6,539 bases of DNA, from NCBI GenBank assembly GCA_946415695.1, contig CAMKTM010000143.1, positions 1 through 6,539 of the forward strand, written 5' to 3'. The notes beneath the pieces are model-generated. The model searched no databases, was not told where the DNA came from, and saw only the letters and a program-made list of their open reading frames with translations. Position 1 is the first letter of the stretch. Every line of letters begins with the position of its first letter. This DNA comes from an uncultured Prevotellaceae bacterium (lineage in GTDB: Bacteria > Bacteroidota > Bacteroidia > Bacteroidales > Bacteroidaceae). Shown in pieces: positions 6,037 to 6,539 of the stretch. A program made the position numbers and the translations under genes.

Positions 6037-6539
6037 TTAAAGCGTGCTCTTTATCCAGCAGTTGTGCTTTTCTACATCTGCCTGGGCAAGGCGGACATAG
6101 TTGCGCAGGCTCTCACCGAAGAGCTCGGGCGCCTTGGCGGCGTTCTGCATGAGGAGGTGGCACATGATGATGTCGGCTGCCATCTCGTAGAGGTGACGGG
6201 CGCAGAGGTCGAGAAGCTCCTGGCTCTCTGCTTCCTTCACGGCTGCCACGCAGGCATTGTACTTCTCGGCCATTGCAAAGACCCTCTCTAACTCCCCCTT
6301 AAGGGGGGAGGACTCCCTCCCTTTAAGGGAGGGTTGGGGTAGGTCTTTTTCCAATTCCTCGATGACTTGGCTGTAGAAGCCGTTGGTGACGTAGCGGATG
6401 GCGGCCACCGTCTGCAGCTGCGTGGTGCCCTCGTAGATAGAGGTGATACGGGCGTCGCGATAGATGCGTTGGCAAGCGTACTCCAGCATGAAGCCCGAAC
6501 CACCGTGAACCTGGATGCAGTCGTAGGCATTCTGGTTGG
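6037..6539 (-). CDS. Acyl-CoA dehydrogenase, C-terminal part
   Basis: Only the last 166 residues are in the window; the N-terminus lies beyond 6539. FAD-dependent enzyme that introduces a double bond into an acyl-CoA thioester and passes electrons to electron-transfer flavoprotein, in the cytoplasm. The fragment opens with 'CIQVHGGSGFMLEY' (residues 7-20 of the visible part), the conserved FAD-contact region. It continues with 'RITSIYEGTTQLQ' (30-42), where the Glu of YEGT (E36) is at the catalytic-base position of medium- and short-chain enzymes. A C-terminal helical extension follows, as in the longer Bacteroidetes members. Residues 64-87 are encoded by a palindromic repeat that appears inserted in frame. 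The stop is at 6039-6037. The acyl chain specificity cannot be read here. Confidence 0.93.
   Translation of the reverse strand, partial: NQNAYDCIQVHGGSGFMLEYACQRIYRDARITSIYEGTTQLQTVAAIRYVTNGFYSQVIEELEKDLPQPSLKGRESSPLKGELERVFAMAEKYNACVAAVKEAESQELLDLCARHLYEMAADIIMCHLLMQNAAKAPELFGESLRNYVRLAQADVEKHNCWIKSTL
6277..6348. repeat. 72-bp palindromic element in frame inside the acyl-CoA dehydrogenase
   Basis: The ends are a perfect 7-bp inverted repeat, AAAGACC (6277-6283) and GGTCTTT (6342-6348). Inside are two hairpins: CCCCCTTAAGGGGG (6294-6307) and CCCTCCC-TTTAA-GGGAGGG (6315-6333). The element is 24 codons and falls exactly on codon boundaries, so the reading frame continues. It adds a low-complexity peptide containing 'PQPSLKGRESSPLKGEL'. 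C-run/TTAA/G-run palindromes of this sort occur between genes in Bacteroidetes genomes, as I recall. Their presence within a gene recalls Rickettsia palindromic elements. Confidence 0.75.

Noticed and set aside
5920..6291. 123-codon plus-strand frame
   Set aside because: It is the complement of the acyl-CoA dehydrogenase and starts inside the inverted repeat.

Overview
The window reads as Bacteroidales chromosome, most likely Prevotella or a close relative. The glutamyl-tRNA synthetase closely resembles Bacteroides/Prevotella GltX as I remember it. The intergenic promoters match the Bacteroidetes -7 consensus (TAnnTTTG) rather than sigma70 boxes. One secreted protein ends in the YDLQGRR-type C-terminal domain common in Prevotella exported proteins. 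No gene shows a strong Shine-Dalgarno sequence, which is also normal for this phylum. There are no tRNA or rRNA genes, no CRISPR array and no transposase.

Layout. 1-823 (minus, cut by the window edge): N-terminal third of a PgpH/YqfF-type 7TM-HD phosphohydrolase, a probable cyclic-di-AMP phosphodiesterase. 824-1130: divergent intergenic region with two mirror-image promoters inside a large interrupted palindrome built from heptamer repeats, plus a separate 22-bp-period palindromic repeat. 1131-2702 (plus): gltX. 2732-3292 (plus): small HD-domain hydrolase starting at GTG, 29 bp behind gltX and probably cotranscribed. 3279-5621 (minus): 780-residue secreted DUF3472 protein, converging on the HD gene with a 14-bp overlap of coding ends. 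5622-6036: repeat-rich intergenic region holding a promoter for the DUF3472 gene, three tandem 22-bp palindromes and a 111-bp inverted repeat ending in a T-run that could terminate the upstream gene. 6037-6539 (minus, cut by the window edge): C-terminal part of an acyl-CoA dehydrogenase.

The genes are mostly housekeeping: translation (gltX), second-messenger turnover (HD phosphohydrolase), fatty/organic acid oxidation (acyl-CoA dehydrogenase) and a surface or secreted carbohydrate-related protein. I see no new multi-gene system. The unusual content is in small repeats: (i) a 72-bp palindromic element in frame inside the acyl-CoA dehydrogenase coding sequence, adding 24 residues; (ii) the palindromic bidirectional promoter made of 7-bp repeats; (iii) two unrelated repeats that share a 22-bp period and a palindromic unit; (iv) the large inverted repeat downstream of the acyl-CoA dehydrogenase.
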